From: Halodurantibacterium flavum
GTDB taxonomy: Bacteria > Pseudomonadota > Alphaproteobacteria > Rhodobacterales > Rhodobacteraceae
Reading direction: 5' to 3'
Length of the DNA: 64,000 nucleotides
Assembly (NCBI RefSeq): GCF_042681825.1
Contig: NZ_JBHUGH010000002.1
Coordinates: forward strand, 124,001 to 188,000
Shown here: one piece after another, positions 25,058-33,869 of the stretch
How positions within the stretch are numbered: the stretch's first letter is position 1
Layout: each line of letters opens with the position of its first letter
Made by a program: the position numbers and the translations under genes
The notes under the pieces: model-generated
What the model was told of the DNA's origin: nothing
Database searches by the model: none
The model's input: only the letters and a program-made list of their open reading frames with translations

Positions 25058-25984
25058 ATGCGGATTGATCGGCGCAATGACCTGAGCCTGCGCCTGCTCG
25101 AGGTCTTCGGGGCGGTGATGGAACGCCGCACCACCACCGGCGCCGCCGAACATCTGGGCCTTTCGCAGCCCGCGGTCTCGAACGCGATCCGGGCGCTCGA
25201 GAACCAGCTTGGCCTCACCCTGTTCGAGCGGACGGGTCGCAGCCTTCGCCCCACCGAAGAGGCGCGATTGCTGGTGCATGAAAGCGAGCCGATCTTTGCG
25301 ATGCTCCGCGCGCTGGAAGACGAGGTGCGCGATCTCAAGCACGGGCGCGCGGGCCGGTTGCGGATCGTGACCACCCCGCCGCTGGGCCATACAATCCTGC
25401 CCCATGCGCTGCGCGAGGTGCTTGCGGGACGCGAACGGGTGCAGGTGCGGTATTCGGTTCATCGCATCTCGGTCGTGCTTCAGGCGGTCGAGACCGGCGC
25501 GGCGGATGTCGGCGTCTTCCTCGGGCCGGTGCAGAACCAGGGGCTTCGCAGCCATCATCTGGCCGACGGCGAACTGGTGGTCGTTCTGCCCCGCGATCAC
25601 CCGCTTGCGGCCCGGACGGTCCTGACCCCGGCGGACCTGAGCGGCTATCCGCAGATCGGGCTCAACACCATCATCGGCAACATCGTGGCCTCCGCCCACG
25701 CCGCGGCGGGCGTGCCCCATGAACCCCGCTTTGAAACCCGCTACAGCCAGAGCGCCTGCGCGCTTGTTGACGCGGGCCTGGGCCTGGCGGTCGTCGATCC
25801 CTATACGGCGGCGGCAAGCGCGGGATTGGCGATCGTCACCCGCCCCTTCCGGCCTGCCGCGACCATATCGGCCGTTGCCGTGACGCGCGGCAAGGGCGAG
25901 GCACCAAAGCTGGCCGCACAGCTTGTCGAGGTCCTGCGCCGCCGACTGGCCACACCGCCTTTCACACCCGCTGCCCGGGGCTGA
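25058..25984 (+). CDS. LysR-family regulator of the amidohydrolase-ABC operon
   Basis: The 308-aa protein has a typical LysR helix-turn-helix (SLRLLEVFGAVMERRTTTGAAEHLGLSQPAVSNAIRALENQLGLTLFERTGRSLRPTEEA, residues about 6-70) and an effector domain of usual length (TTPPLGHTILPHALREVL ... LVDAGLGLAVVDPYTA). The ATG is preceded by GAGGGGAG. It lies just upstream of, and in the same direction as, the operon of two amidohydrolases and a peptide-type ABC transporter. An AT-rich 18-bp inverted repeat with LysR-box features lies in the 286-bp gap between them. It is the likely activator of that operon. Confidence 0.88.
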   Translation: MRIDRRNDLSLRLLEVFGAVMERRTTTGAAEHLGLSQPAVSNAIRALENQLGLTLFERTGRSLRPTEEARLLVHESEPIFAMLRALEDEVRDLKHGRAGRLRIVTTPPLGHTILPHALREVLAGRERVQVRYSVHRISVVLQAVETGAADVGVFLGPVQNQGLRSHHLADGELVVVLPRDHPLAARTVLTPADLSGYPQIGLNTIIGNIVASAHAAAGVPHEPRFETRYSQSACALVDAGLGLAVVDPYTAAASAGLAIVTRPFRPAATISAVAVTRGKGEAPKLAAQLVEVLRRRLATPPFTPAARG

Positions 25985-26024
25985 CGCCTGCCCCGGCCCC
26001 CTCCTATGCCCTGCGCAAATGGAT

Positions 26025-26042
26025 CTATTAGAAAAATAATAG
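26025..26042. promoter_or_regulatory. AT-rich inverted repeat, putative LysR-type operator
   Basis: CTATTA-GAAAAA-TAATAG is a perfect 6-6-6 inverted repeat in otherwise GC-rich DNA, 41 bp after the LysR gene and about 125 bp before a possible -35 box (TTGACG at 26167). It contains the T-N11-A symmetry of LysR-type sites. The regulator assignment is by position only. Confidence 0.5.
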
Positions 26043-26166
26043 GTTTCGCCGCATCCTCTTCAGGCGATCCACAGGGGGATAGAGGCCTGAAAACGCCAAG
26101 AACTGCGCCACTCGCACATCCCTTCAGCATCAGACCCCGGCCCTCCGGCGCGGCTACGCATGTTTG

Positions 26167-26196
26167 TTGACGGCAGCCTTCGCAGCCGGATTAAAT
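26167..26196 (+). promoter_or_regulatory. Possible sigma-70 promoter of the amidohydrolase operon
   Basis: TTGACG (26167-26172) and TTAAAT (26191-26196) are separated by 18 bp. The -10 match is only four of six. It is placed correctly between the putative operator and the leader ORF. Confidence 0.3.
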
Positions 26197-26232
26197 CGCT
26201 AATAAGCAGCCAAATGCAGCAGGAGGTCCCAT

Positions 26233-26274
26233 ATGCCACGTCCCGCCACCGCCCCTCGCAGGACCTGCGCATGA
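26233..26274 (+). CDS. 13-codon leader ORF coupled to the amidohydrolase
   Basis: An ATG at 26233 stands six bases after a perfect AGGAGG Shine-Dalgarno (26221-26226) and opens a 13-codon frame, MPRPATAPRRTCA. Its TGA overlaps the ATG of the amidohydrolase (ATGA at 26271-26274). The strongest ribosome-binding site of the region therefore serves this peptide and not the enzyme, whose own site is weak (AGGA). It may be a translational-coupling or attenuating leader; it has three Pro and three Arg codons, one of them AGG. Alternatively a small indel could have split an older, longer N-terminus. Confidence 0.5.
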   Translation: MPRPATAPRRTCA

Positions 26275-27896
26275 CCGCCCCGGTCGCCGACACCATCCTG
26301 ACCGGCGGTCGCGTCTGGCGCGGACTCGGCCTGGGCTTTGCCCAGGCGATCGCCCTCGGTGGCGGCAGGGTCCTTGCCACCGGCACGGCCGAACAGGTCG
26401 CCGCCCACACCGGCCCGAACACCACCGTGATCGACCTGGCCGGGCGGCTGGCGATCCCGGGACTGAACGACGCCCATCTCCACCTGCTGCCCTATGGCAC
26501 CGCCATGGCCGAGGTCGATCTGCGGCCGGGTTCGGCGCCCACGATGGCTGCCTTGTTCGACCGCCTGCGCGAACGTGCCGCCACCACGCCCAAGGGTGAA
26601 TGGGTGACGGGCCGCGGATACGACCACTTCCTTTTCGCCGAGAACCGTCACCCCTACCGCGAGGAACTGGATGCGGCGTGCCCGGATCACCCGGTCTATA
26701 TCGTGCGCACCTGCGGCCATCTCGCGGTGGCCAACAGCCTTGCGCTGGAACGCGCCGGCATAACCGAAGGGACCCCTTCGCCCGAAGGCGGCCTGATCGA
26801 GCGCCAGAACGGCCGGCTGACGGGCCTTCTGGCCGAGACCGGGCGCGAGCCGGTGATGGCCGTCATGCCGGCGGCGACCGAGGATGCCCTCGTCGCCTCG
26901 ATCGAGCGCGGCGGGCATGATCTTCTGACCTACGGCATCACCTCGGTGATGGAGGCCGCCGTGGGCATCCGCGACGGCTGGACCGAGATGCTGGCCTATC
27001 AGCGCGCCCATCGCGAAGGCCGCCTGCCGGTGCGCACCTATGCCTGCCTGATGGGCGACAAGACACGATCCATCCTTGCCCAGGCCGAGGCTGCGGGGCT
27101 GGTGACAGGCCGGGGCGATGACATGTTCCGCATCGGGCCCGTGAAGATCTTCACCGATGGCAGCGCGGGTGGACGCACCGCCGCCATGACCCGGCCCTAC
27201 AAGGGCTCTGAAGATCACGGCATCCTCTGCATCCCCGATCAGGAAGAGCTTTCGGCGATGGTGCTTGCCGCCCATCGCGCCGGCTATCAGATGGCGATCC
27301 ACGCGATCGGCGATGCCGCCATCGACCAGGTGCTGAACGCATATGCCGACGCGCTGGCCGACACGCCCGCCCCCGGCCGCCGCCACCGGATCGAGCATTG
27401 CGGCTGGCTGCGGCCAGACCAGATGGCGCGGATGCAGGAACTGCACGTCATCCCGGCGCCGCAGCCCTCCTTCATGTATTACTTCGGAGACCTCTACCTC
27501 AGCGTTCTGGAGGAAGAGCGCGTCGCCGCGTCGCATCCGATGCGAAGCTGGATCGACGCCGGGCTCAACCCCTCTGCCTCGACTGATTGTCCGGTGACCG
27601 AGATCGCACCGCTGCCCGGCATCTACAACATGATAACGCGCAAGACGAACCGCGGCACGGCCATCGGCACCGATCAGGCCCTGACGCTGGAGGAGGCGCT
27701 GCATGCCTATACCTCGGCCTCGGCCTATGCCAGCGGCGAAGAGGAGATCAAGGGCCGGCTGATCCCCGGTCAGCTTGGTGACGTGGCGGTGTTCGACCGG
27801 GATCTGTTCGCCATCAGCCCCGAAGAACTCCTTGAGGCGCGCTGCGACCTTACGCTTCTGGGCGGCCGCGTCGTCCATGAGCGGACGGCACGATGA
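26271..27896 (+). CDS. Amidohydrolase, YtcJ/NfdA type (Amidohydro_3)
   Basis: This metal-dependent hydrolase of 541 aa belongs to the amidohydrolase superfamily branch with YtcJ and N-substituted formamide deformylase. The metal motif DAHLHLLPYG (His69, His71) follows LAIPGLN. Further marks are the KIFTDGSAGGRT segment with the carboxylated-lysine-like position, the HAIGDAAIDQ histidine, RIEHCGWL, and STDCPVTEIAPLPGIY with the catalytic Asp. The start at 26271 is favoured because it overlaps the leader ORF stop; longer in-frame starts add a non-conserved tail. It is first in an operon with a complete peptide-type transporter and a second amidohydrolase, so it likely acts on an imported N-acyl or cyclic amide compound. 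Its end overlaps the permease gene by ATGA. Confidence 0.88.
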   Translation: MTAPVADTILTGGRVWRGLGLGFAQAIALGGGRVLATGTAEQVAAHTGPNTTVIDLAGRLAIPGLNDAHLHLLPYGTAMAEVDLRPGSAPTMAALFDRLRERAATTPKGEWVTGRGYDHFLFAENRHPYREELDAACPDHPVYIVRTCGHLAVANSLALERAGITEGTPSPEGGLIERQNGRLTGLLAETGREPVMAVMPAATEDALVASIERGGHDLLTYGITSVMEAAVGIRDGWTEMLAYQRAHREGRLPVRTYACLMGDKTRSILAQAEAAGLVTGRGDDMFRIGPVKIFTDGSAGGRTAAMTRPYKGSEDHGILCIPDQEELSAMVLAAHRAGYQMAIHAIGDAAIDQVLNAYADALADTPAPGRRHRIEHCGWLRPDQMARMQELHVIPAPQPSFMYYFGDLYLSVLEEERVAASHPMRSWIDAGLNPSASTDCPVTEIAPLPGIYNMITRKTNRGTAIGTDQALTLEEALHAYTSASAYASGEEEIKGRLIPGQLGDVAVFDRDLFAISPEELLEARCDLTLLGGRVVHERTAR

Positions 27897-28834
27897 TAGA
27901 GACCATCGTCAATCGTCTGATCCTGTCGGTTCCGGTGCTTTTCGGGGTGCTGCTGCTGGGTTTCGTGCTGGTGCAGGTCGCCCCGGGCGATCCGGCGCGG
28001 GTGCTGGCAGGGCCGCAGGCCCCGCCAGAGGTCGTGGCCCAGATCCGGGAGAGGATGGGGCTGGACGATCCGCTTTTCGTGCAGTTCTTCCGCTATCTCG
28101 GCCGGGTGGCCGAAGGGGATTTCGGCCGCTCGCTCATCTCGAACAAGACGGTGCTGAGCGAGCTGGGCGCCGCGATCGGCCCCACGGCCGAACTGATGCT
28201 GGCTTGCCTGATCTGGTCGATCCCGCTGGGCATCGCCATGGGGACGCTTGCGGCGGTCTGGCGGGGATCGCTGCTGGACCGGGCGATCATGGCCTTTTCG
28301 GTGGCGGGCGTGTCGCTGCCGATCTTCTTCATCTGCCTGGTGCTGATCCAGCTTCTGGGGGTGCAGTGGCGGCTTTTGCCCTTCATCGGGCGCGGCGGGC
28401 CGCTCTGGACTGTGGACGGGCTGCGCCATATCGCGCTGCCGGCACTGTCGCTCGGCCTGATCTTCATCGGCCCGGTCGCACGGATGACCCGTTCAAGCGT
28501 GCTGGAGGTCCTGCGCCTCGATCACGTCCGCACCGCCCGGTCCAAGGGGTTGACCGAGCGGCGCGTGATCCTGCGCCACGGACTGCGCAACGCGCTCATC
28601 CCGGTGGTGACGCTGGTCGGGTTGCAGGCCGGATATCTTCTGGGCGGGGCGGTGGTGACCGAAACGATCTTTTCCTATCCCGGGATCGGGCGGCTTGCGG
28701 TGGGCGCAATCCTGTCGTCGGACTTTCCGCTGGCGCAGGGCACGATCCTGATCCTCGCGCTGGCCTTCATCCTGATCAACATGATCGTCGACGTGCTTTA
28801 CGCGCTGCTTGACCCGAGGGTGCAGAAAAGATGA
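27893..28834 (+). CDS. ABC transporter permease, DppB type
   Basis: This inner-membrane permease of 313 aa belongs to the dipeptide/oligopeptide/nickel family. The N-terminal segment LILSVPVLFGVLLLGFVLVQVAPGDPARVL carries the conserved PGDP, followed by QIRERMGLDDPLFVQF. The EAA loop that contacts the ATPase is LRLDHVRTARSKGLTERRVILRHGLRNALIPVVT. Six membrane segments are visible. The gene overlaps the amidohydrolase at its start and the DppC gene at its end by ATGA. Intact, in contrast to the broken copy at 17947-18476. Confidence 0.93.
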   Translation: MIETIVNRLILSVPVLFGVLLLGFVLVQVAPGDPARVLAGPQAPPEVVAQIRERMGLDDPLFVQFFRYLGRVAEGDFGRSLISNKTVLSELGAAIGPTAELMLACLIWSIPLGIAMGTLAAVWRGSLLDRAIMAFSVAGVSLPIFFICLVLIQLLGVQWRLLPFIGRGGPLWTVDGLRHIALPALSLGLIFIGPVARMTRSSVLEVLRLDHVRTARSKGLTERRVILRHGLRNALIPVVTLVGLQAGYLLGGAVVTETIFSYPGIGRLAVGAILSSDFPLAQGTILILALAFILINMIVDVLYALLDPRVQKR

Positions 28835-29718
28835 CGGCCACCTCGATCAACCCGCCCGAGGAAAACACTATCCGCCGCCGCAGCTGGTGGCGCCGGCTTC
28901 TGGCCGATCATGCGGCGGCGGCCGCGCTGGCAACGCTGGCCGTCATCGTTCTGGCGGCGATCCTTGCCCCGCTGCTTGCGCCCTACGACCCGGCGACGAG
29001 CAGCCGGTCGGTGATGACGCCCCCGGTCTGGTCCGAGCGTGGCACATGGAACCACATCCTTGGCACCGACGGTCAGGGCCGCGACATCTTCAGCCGCATC
29101 CTTTACGGCACGCGGCTGACGCTGTTGATCGGGGTCGCCGCCGTGGGGCTGGGCGGCATCCTGGGGTCGTTCCTCGGGCTCATGTCGGCCTTCTACCGCC
29201 GGCTCGATCCCTTCGTGATGCGGCTGGTGGACATGATGCTGTCCTTTCCGGCAATCCTGCTGGGCCTTGCACTGGTGGCGGTCTTTGGGCCGGGCACCGT
29301 ACCTGTCATCGTCGCATTGGCGATCTCTACTGTCCCGGACTGCGCCCGCATCGCGCGTTCCATCGCCGTCAGCGTGATGGAACAGGAATTCATCGAGGCG
29401 GGCCGTGCGGTCGGCCTTTCGGATGCAGCACTCTTTCGCCGCTATCTGCTAAGGAACTGCATCTCGTCGATCATGATATTCATCAGCCTGCGCTTCGGGC
29501 AGGTGATCCTCTTGGGGGCCGCGCTCAGCTTTCTGGGACTGGGTGCGCGGCCGCCGGCGGCGGAACTGGGCATGATGGCCGCGCAGGGGCGCGACTTTCT
29601 TCTCTTTGCGCCGCATATCGCGGTGATCCCCTCGGTGATGATCTTCATCATCGTGCTGGCCGCGAACATCACGGGCGATGCGCTGCGCGATGTGCTCGAT
29701 CCGCGTCTACGAAGCTGA
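28831..29718 (+). CDS. ABC transporter permease, DppC type
   Basis: This second inner-membrane permease of 295 aa has the N-terminal TM and periplasmic motif HILGTDGQGRDIFSRILYGTRLTLLIGV typical of DppC/OppC, and the EAA loop MEQEFIEAGRAVGLSDAALFRRYLLRNCISSIM. It ends with GDALRDVLDPRLRS, the common DppC tail. With the DppB-type permease it forms the channel of the transporter. Overlap with the preceding gene (ATGA) indicates coupled synthesis in equal amounts. Confidence 0.93.
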   Translation: MTATSINPPEENTIRRRSWWRRLLADHAAAAALATLAVIVLAAILAPLLAPYDPATSSRSVMTPPVWSERGTWNHILGTDGQGRDIFSRILYGTRLTLLIGVAAVGLGGILGSFLGLMSAFYRRLDPFVMRLVDMMLSFPAILLGLALVAVFGPGTVPVIVALAISTVPDCARIARSIAVSVMEQEFIEAGRAVGLSDAALFRRYLLRNCISSIMIFISLRFGQVILLGAALSFLGLGARPPAAELGMMAAQGRDFLLFAPHIAVIPSVMIFIIVLAANITGDALRDVLDPRLRS

Positions 29719-29755
29719 CCAGTCGAAAAACCAACAGGGAAAAAGGAACCGCATA

Positions 29756-31339
29756 ATGATCCGCAAAGGAACCTTGCCCATACTGGGCGCCTGCGCCGCG
29801 CTGATGCTTCCGGGCATCGCCGCAGCACAAGACATCACCATCGTCCGCGAGGTGGACAGCAACAACTACGACCCGCACAAGTCCACCGCCCGCGCCGCAG
29901 CCGAAATCCTGTTCATGATCGGCGACACGCTGGTGACGCTGGAACCCGACATGCAGACCCTCGCCCCCGGCCTTGCCGAAAGCTGGGAGGTCTCGGACGA
30001 CGGCCTGACCTATACCTTCACGCTCAAGGAAGGCATCCAGTTCTGCGACGGCAAGCCCATGACCGCCGAGGACGTTGTCTATTCCTTCAACCGCTGGATC
30101 GACCCCGAGACGGCCTCACCGGTGGCATGGCGCGCGGGTGACGTCGAAGAGATCAGCGCCCTTGACGACCGAACCGTCGAGTACCGGCTTTCGGCGCCGT
30201 TCTCGGAACTTCTCTACCAGCTTACGCAGAGCTTCGGCACCATCATCGACAGCGCGGATGTCGAGGCCCTGGGCGAGGATTTCGGCGTCACCGGCATGAA
30301 CGGCACCGGCCCCTTCTGCTGGGAAAGCTGGACGCCCCGCGACCAGATGATCGTCACGCGTCATGACGCCTACACCTGGGGTCCGGAGTTCTACGAAAAC
30401 CAGGGGCCCGCGCATATGGAGCGGATCACCTGGCAGGTCGTGCCCGAGGAAAACACCCGCACCGTAGCGCTGATGACGGAACAGACCGAAGTTACGCAAT
30501 ACGTGCCCCATATCGCGCTGGAACAGCTGCGCGCCGCCCCGAGCATCGAGGTCCAGCGGTCGGACGAAGCCTTCTGGAGCTATTTCATCGGCTTCAAGGT
30601 GGACAAGGAAACCGTGTCGGACCCCGCCGTGCGGCAGGCGATCAACCTTGCCGTCAATCAGGAAGCCATGGCCGAGGACCTGTTCTTTGGCGAGGTCGAA
30701 CCCGCCTACAGCTATATCAGCCAGGCGACGCTCGACTGGAACAGCGACATCGACGACGACCTGCTGCGCTATGATCCCGACCGCGCGATCGAGCTTCTGG
30801 ACGAGGCCGGCTGGGTGCCGGGCCCCGACGGGGTGCGGGCCAAGGACGGCGTGGCGCTTCGCCCGGTTCTTTATGTCTTTGCCGGTTCCACCTGGCAGAA
30901 GATTTCCGAATTCGTGCAGGCGGAGTTGCTGCGGATCGGCGTCGCGGTAGATGTGCAGGCGTTCGACGCCACCGTTGCCTGGGGCATGATGGCCACTCAG
31001 GACTTCGACATGTTCGGGATGAGCTATCCTTACGTTTCGGCGGGCGACGCGCTCAACCTCTACTTCCGTTCGGAAAACATGCCGACGCCGAACCGGATGA
31101 ACTGGGACGACGCCGAAACCGACGAATGGCTGCAAGAGGGCAAGACCGCGCTGGACGACGCGGACCGCGCCGAAGCCTATGGCAAGGTGCTGGCCCGCGT
31201 GCACGAGGCCGCCGTCTGGCTGCCGCTTTACCACGAGCCGATGTTCATCGCCCATACCGACCGGCTGGAGCCGGTGGTGCCGCATAACAACTATGGCGCC
31301 GGGCTTTACAAGGGGCTCGACCTGAGGTTCCGCGACTGA
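29756..31339 (+). CDS. ABC transporter substrate-binding protein, family 5
   Basis: The 527-aa periplasmic ligand-binding protein of the importer has a Sec signal peptide (MIRKGTLPILGACAALMLPGIAAA). The body has NNYDPHKSTARAAAEILFMIGDTL, LAESWEVSDDGLTYTFTLKEG, FCDGKPMTAEDVVYSFNRW and PAVRQAINLAVNQEAM, the signature order of SBP family 5. The frame is open upstream, but the ATG at 29756 has AAAGGAA at good spacing and starts the signal peptide. The linked hydrolases suggest a ligand with an amide or imino bond. It differs clearly from the orphan binding protein at 18489-19994, so the two systems probably bind different ligands. Confidence 0.93.
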   Translation: MIRKGTLPILGACAALMLPGIAAAQDITIVREVDSNNYDPHKSTARAAAEILFMIGDTLVTLEPDMQTLAPGLAESWEVSDDGLTYTFTLKEGIQFCDGKPMTAEDVVYSFNRWIDPETASPVAWRAGDVEEISALDDRTVEYRLSAPFSELLYQLTQSFGTIIDSADVEALGEDFGVTGMNGTGPFCWESWTPRDQMIVTRHDAYTWGPEFYENQGPAHMERITWQVVPEENTRTVALMTEQTEVTQYVPHIALEQLRAAPSIEVQRSDEAFWSYFIGFKVDKETVSDPAVRQAINLAVNQEAMAEDLFFGEVEPAYSYISQATLDWNSDIDDDLLRYDPDRAIELLDEAGWVPGPDGVRAKDGVALRPVLYVFAGSTWQKISEFVQAELLRIGVAVDVQAFDATVAWGMMATQDFDMFGMSYPYVSAGDALNLYFRSENMPTPNRMNWDDAETDEWLQEGKTALDDADRAEAYGKVLARVHEAAVWLPLYHEPMFIAHTDRLEPVVPHNNYGAGLYKGLDLRFRD

Positions 31340-31419
31340 CCGTCTGATTGACCGGACGGGCCGGAGCCTGCCTGCGCCCCGGCCCGTGTCATCCGCCCAT
31401 TCCTGCCCGGAGCCTGCCC

Positions 31420-32886
31420 GTGACCAGCCAGCCTGCGACGCCCCACAGCCAGACCGTCACCGTCATCCGCAACGCCTCGTGGATCGTTGCCTGGAATGGC
31501 GACGACCGGCGCCATGAATACCTGAAGGATGGCGACCTCGCCTTCGAGGGCGACCGCATCATCCATGTCGGCGGTCGCTATGACGGCCCCGCTGCGACCG
31601 AGATCGACGGGCGTGGGCGTCTCGTTTCCCCCGGCTTCGTCAACATTCACTCCCACCCGCTGTCCGAACCGATGAACAAGGGCATCCTCGACGAACTCGG
31701 CAGCCCCCGGCTCTACATGAGCTCGCTTTACGAATTCATGCCGCTCTTTCGTCCCGATGACGAAGGGCGCACCGCCTGCACCCAGGTCGCGCTGTCCGAG
31801 GCGCTTCTGTCCGGCGTCACCACGCTCGTCGACCTGTCGGTGCCCTATCACGACTGGATCGACCTCCTCGCCCGTTCCGGCATCCGCGCCGTTGCAGCGC
31901 CGATGTATCGTTCTGCCCGCTGGTTCACGAAGAACGGCCATGTGGTCGAATACGAATGGGACGAGGCCGCCGGCCGCGCCGCCATGGACGAGGCGATGGC
32001 CGCCATCGACACCGCAACGGCGCATCCCTGCGGGCGCATCACAGGCATGGTCGCGCCCAGCCAGATAGACACCTGCACCGCTGACCTGATCCGCGACAGC
32101 TTTGCCGAGGCGCAGGCGCGCGGCATCCAGTTCCAGATCCACGCCGCGCAGTCGGTGGTCGAATTCCACGAGATCACACGTCGCCACGGGCGCACGCCGC
32201 TGCAATGGCTGGACGACCTCGGCGTCCTTGCCCCGGGCGCGATCGTGGGTCACGGCATCTTCCTCAACGATCATCCTTGGGTGCACTGGCCGCAGGCCCG
32301 GGATTTCGACCTGCTGCGCGACAGCGGCGCCGCTGTCGCCCATTGCCCGACGGTCTTCCAGCGCCGCGGGATCGCGATGCGCACTGTGGGGCGCTATATC
32401 CGCGCGGGCATTCCCATCGGCATCGGCACTGACACCTATCCCCACAACATGCTTGAGGAACTGCGCCACGCCCTCATCAACTCGCGCCTCCTCTCGGGCG
32501 ACCCCTATGACCTGCGCACCCATCACATCTTTGACGCCGCCACCATCGGTGGCGCAAGGATCCTCGGGCGCGACGACATCGGGCGGCTTGCCCCCGGCGC
32601 GAAGGCCGACCTCTTCCTCGCCGACGTGACCCATCCGGCGATGCGGCCGGTGCGCGACCCTCTGCGCTCGCTCATCTATGTCGCGGCGGAACGGGCGGTA
32701 AAGGATGTCTTTGTCGACGGCCGGCGCGTGGTGCAGGACGGCGCCGTGCTGGCATTCGATCTGCCCGACGCGCTGGAACGGCTGGAGGCCGCGCAGCGCC
32801 GCGCCGAAGAGGTCTTTGCCACGCTCGACTTCGCCGGCCGCAGCCATCTTCAGGCCTCGCCCCTCACCTATCCGGTGGCTGGATGA
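31420..32886 (+). CDS. Amidohydrolase, deaminase/chlorohydrolase type (SsnA/AtzA/TrzN-like)
   Basis: This cytoplasmic metal-dependent hydrolase of 488 aa has the metal motif VNIHSHPLSEP (His77, His79), later metal and catalytic residues in QIHAAQSVVEFHE, AIVGHGIFLND and IGIGTDTYPHNMLEE, and the small beta-domain parts at both ends (AERAVKDVFVDGRRVVQDG). This branch holds guanine and cytosine deaminases, melamine/atrazine hydrolases and related enzymes. The start chosen is GTG 31420 with GGAG at seven bases; a TTG at 31348 in the same frame adds an unlikely proline-rich stretch. It sits between the binding protein and the two ATPases and overlaps the first ATPase by ATGA, so it is an integral part of the uptake operon. 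Confidence 0.87.
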   Translation: MTSQPATPHSQTVTVIRNASWIVAWNGDDRRHEYLKDGDLAFEGDRIIHVGGRYDGPAATEIDGRGRLVSPGFVNIHSHPLSEPMNKGILDELGSPRLYMSSLYEFMPLFRPDDEGRTACTQVALSEALLSGVTTLVDLSVPYHDWIDLLARSGIRAVAAPMYRSARWFTKNGHVVEYEWDEAAGRAAMDEAMAAIDTATAHPCGRITGMVAPSQIDTCTADLIRDSFAEAQARGIQFQIHAAQSVVEFHEITRRHGRTPLQWLDDLGVLAPGAIVGHGIFLNDHPWVHWPQARDFDLLRDSGAAVAHCPTVFQRRGIAMRTVGRYIRAGIPIGIGTDTYPHNMLEELRHALINSRLLSGDPYDLRTHHIFDAATIGGARILGRDDIGRLAPGAKADLFLADVTHPAMRPVRDPLRSLIYVAAERAVKDVFVDGRRVVQDGAVLAFDLPDALERLEAAQRRAEEVFATLDFAGRSHLQASPLTYPVAG

Positions 32887-33869
32887 CCGGGCAGCTTCTT
32901 TCCGTCGAGGACCTTCGCATCCAGTTCCGCATCGAGGGACGGGATTATCGGGCGGTGGATGGCATCAGCTTCAGCGTCGACAAGGGCCAGACGCTGGGGG
33001 TGGTGGGGGAATCCGGCTGCGGCAAAAGCGTGACCTCGCTGGGCATCATGCGGCTGGTGCCGCAGCCGCCGGGGCGCTATGCGGGCGGGCGCGTCATGTT
33101 CGACGGCGAGGACCTGTTGAAGCTTTCCGAGGCCAGGATGCGCCGGCTGCGCGGCGGCCGGATCGGCATGATCTTTCAGGAACCGATGACCTCGCTCAAC
33201 CCGGTCTATACCTGCGGCGCGCAGATCACGGAAAGCCTGAGGGTCCATTCCGATCTGTCGCCCCGCGCCGCCCGCGACCGCGCCATCGAACTGCTGGATC
33301 TGGTGCGCCTGCCCTCGCCCACAAAACGGGTGGACGACTATCCGCACCAGCTTTCGGGGGGCCAGCGCCAGCGGGTGATGATCGCCCTTGCGCTGGCCAA
33401 CGACCCGGACCTGCTGATCGCGGACGAACCGACGACCGCGCTGGACGTGACGATCCAGGCCCAGATCCTGGAACTGATGAAGGATCTGCAGGAACGGACC
33501 GGAACCGCGATCCTGCTGATCACCCATGATCTGGGCGTGGTGGCCGAAACCTGCGACGAGGTGGTGGTGATGTATGCGGGTTCGGTCGTTGAACGGGCCC
33601 GCACCGCCGATCTCTTTGCCGACCCGCAGCATCCCTATACCATCGGCCTGATGGCCGCTGTGCCCCGCATCGACATCGAGGCGGACCGCCTTGCCACGAT
33701 CGAGGGGTCCGTCCCCGCCCCATGGGTACAGGTCGACGGTTGCCGTTTCGCCTCACGCTGTCCGCTGGCGACCGACCAGTGCCGCAGCGTGCCGCCCCCG
33801 CTGCGGGAAATCGCCCCGGCCCACGGAGTCGCCTGCTGGTACGCGCCGATCGAAAGAGGCCGCGCATGA
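32883..33869 (+). CDS. ABC transporter ATPase, DppD type
   Basis: This ATP-hydrolysing subunit (328 aa) of the peptide-type importer has Walker A GESGCGKSVTS, a Q-loop in FQEPMTSLNPV, signature LSGGQRQRVMIALAL, Walker B LLIADEPTTALD, and the switch His in LLITHDLGVV. The C-terminal oligopeptide-transporter extension has the Cys-containing CRFASRCPLATDQC. Both ends overlap the neighbouring genes by four bases. All catalytic residues are present. Confidence 0.94.
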   Translation: MTGQLLSVEDLRIQFRIEGRDYRAVDGISFSVDKGQTLGVVGESGCGKSVTSLGIMRLVPQPPGRYAGGRVMFDGEDLLKLSEARMRRLRGGRIGMIFQEPMTSLNPVYTCGAQITESLRVHSDLSPRAARDRAIELLDLVRLPSPTKRVDDYPHQLSGGQRQRVMIALALANDPDLLIADEPTTALDVTIQAQILELMKDLQERTGTAILLITHDLGVVAETCDEVVVMYAGSVVERARTADLFADPQHPYTIGLMAAVPRIDIEADRLATIEGSVPAPWVQVDGCRFASRCPLATDQCRSVPPPLREIAPAHGVACWYAPIERGRA

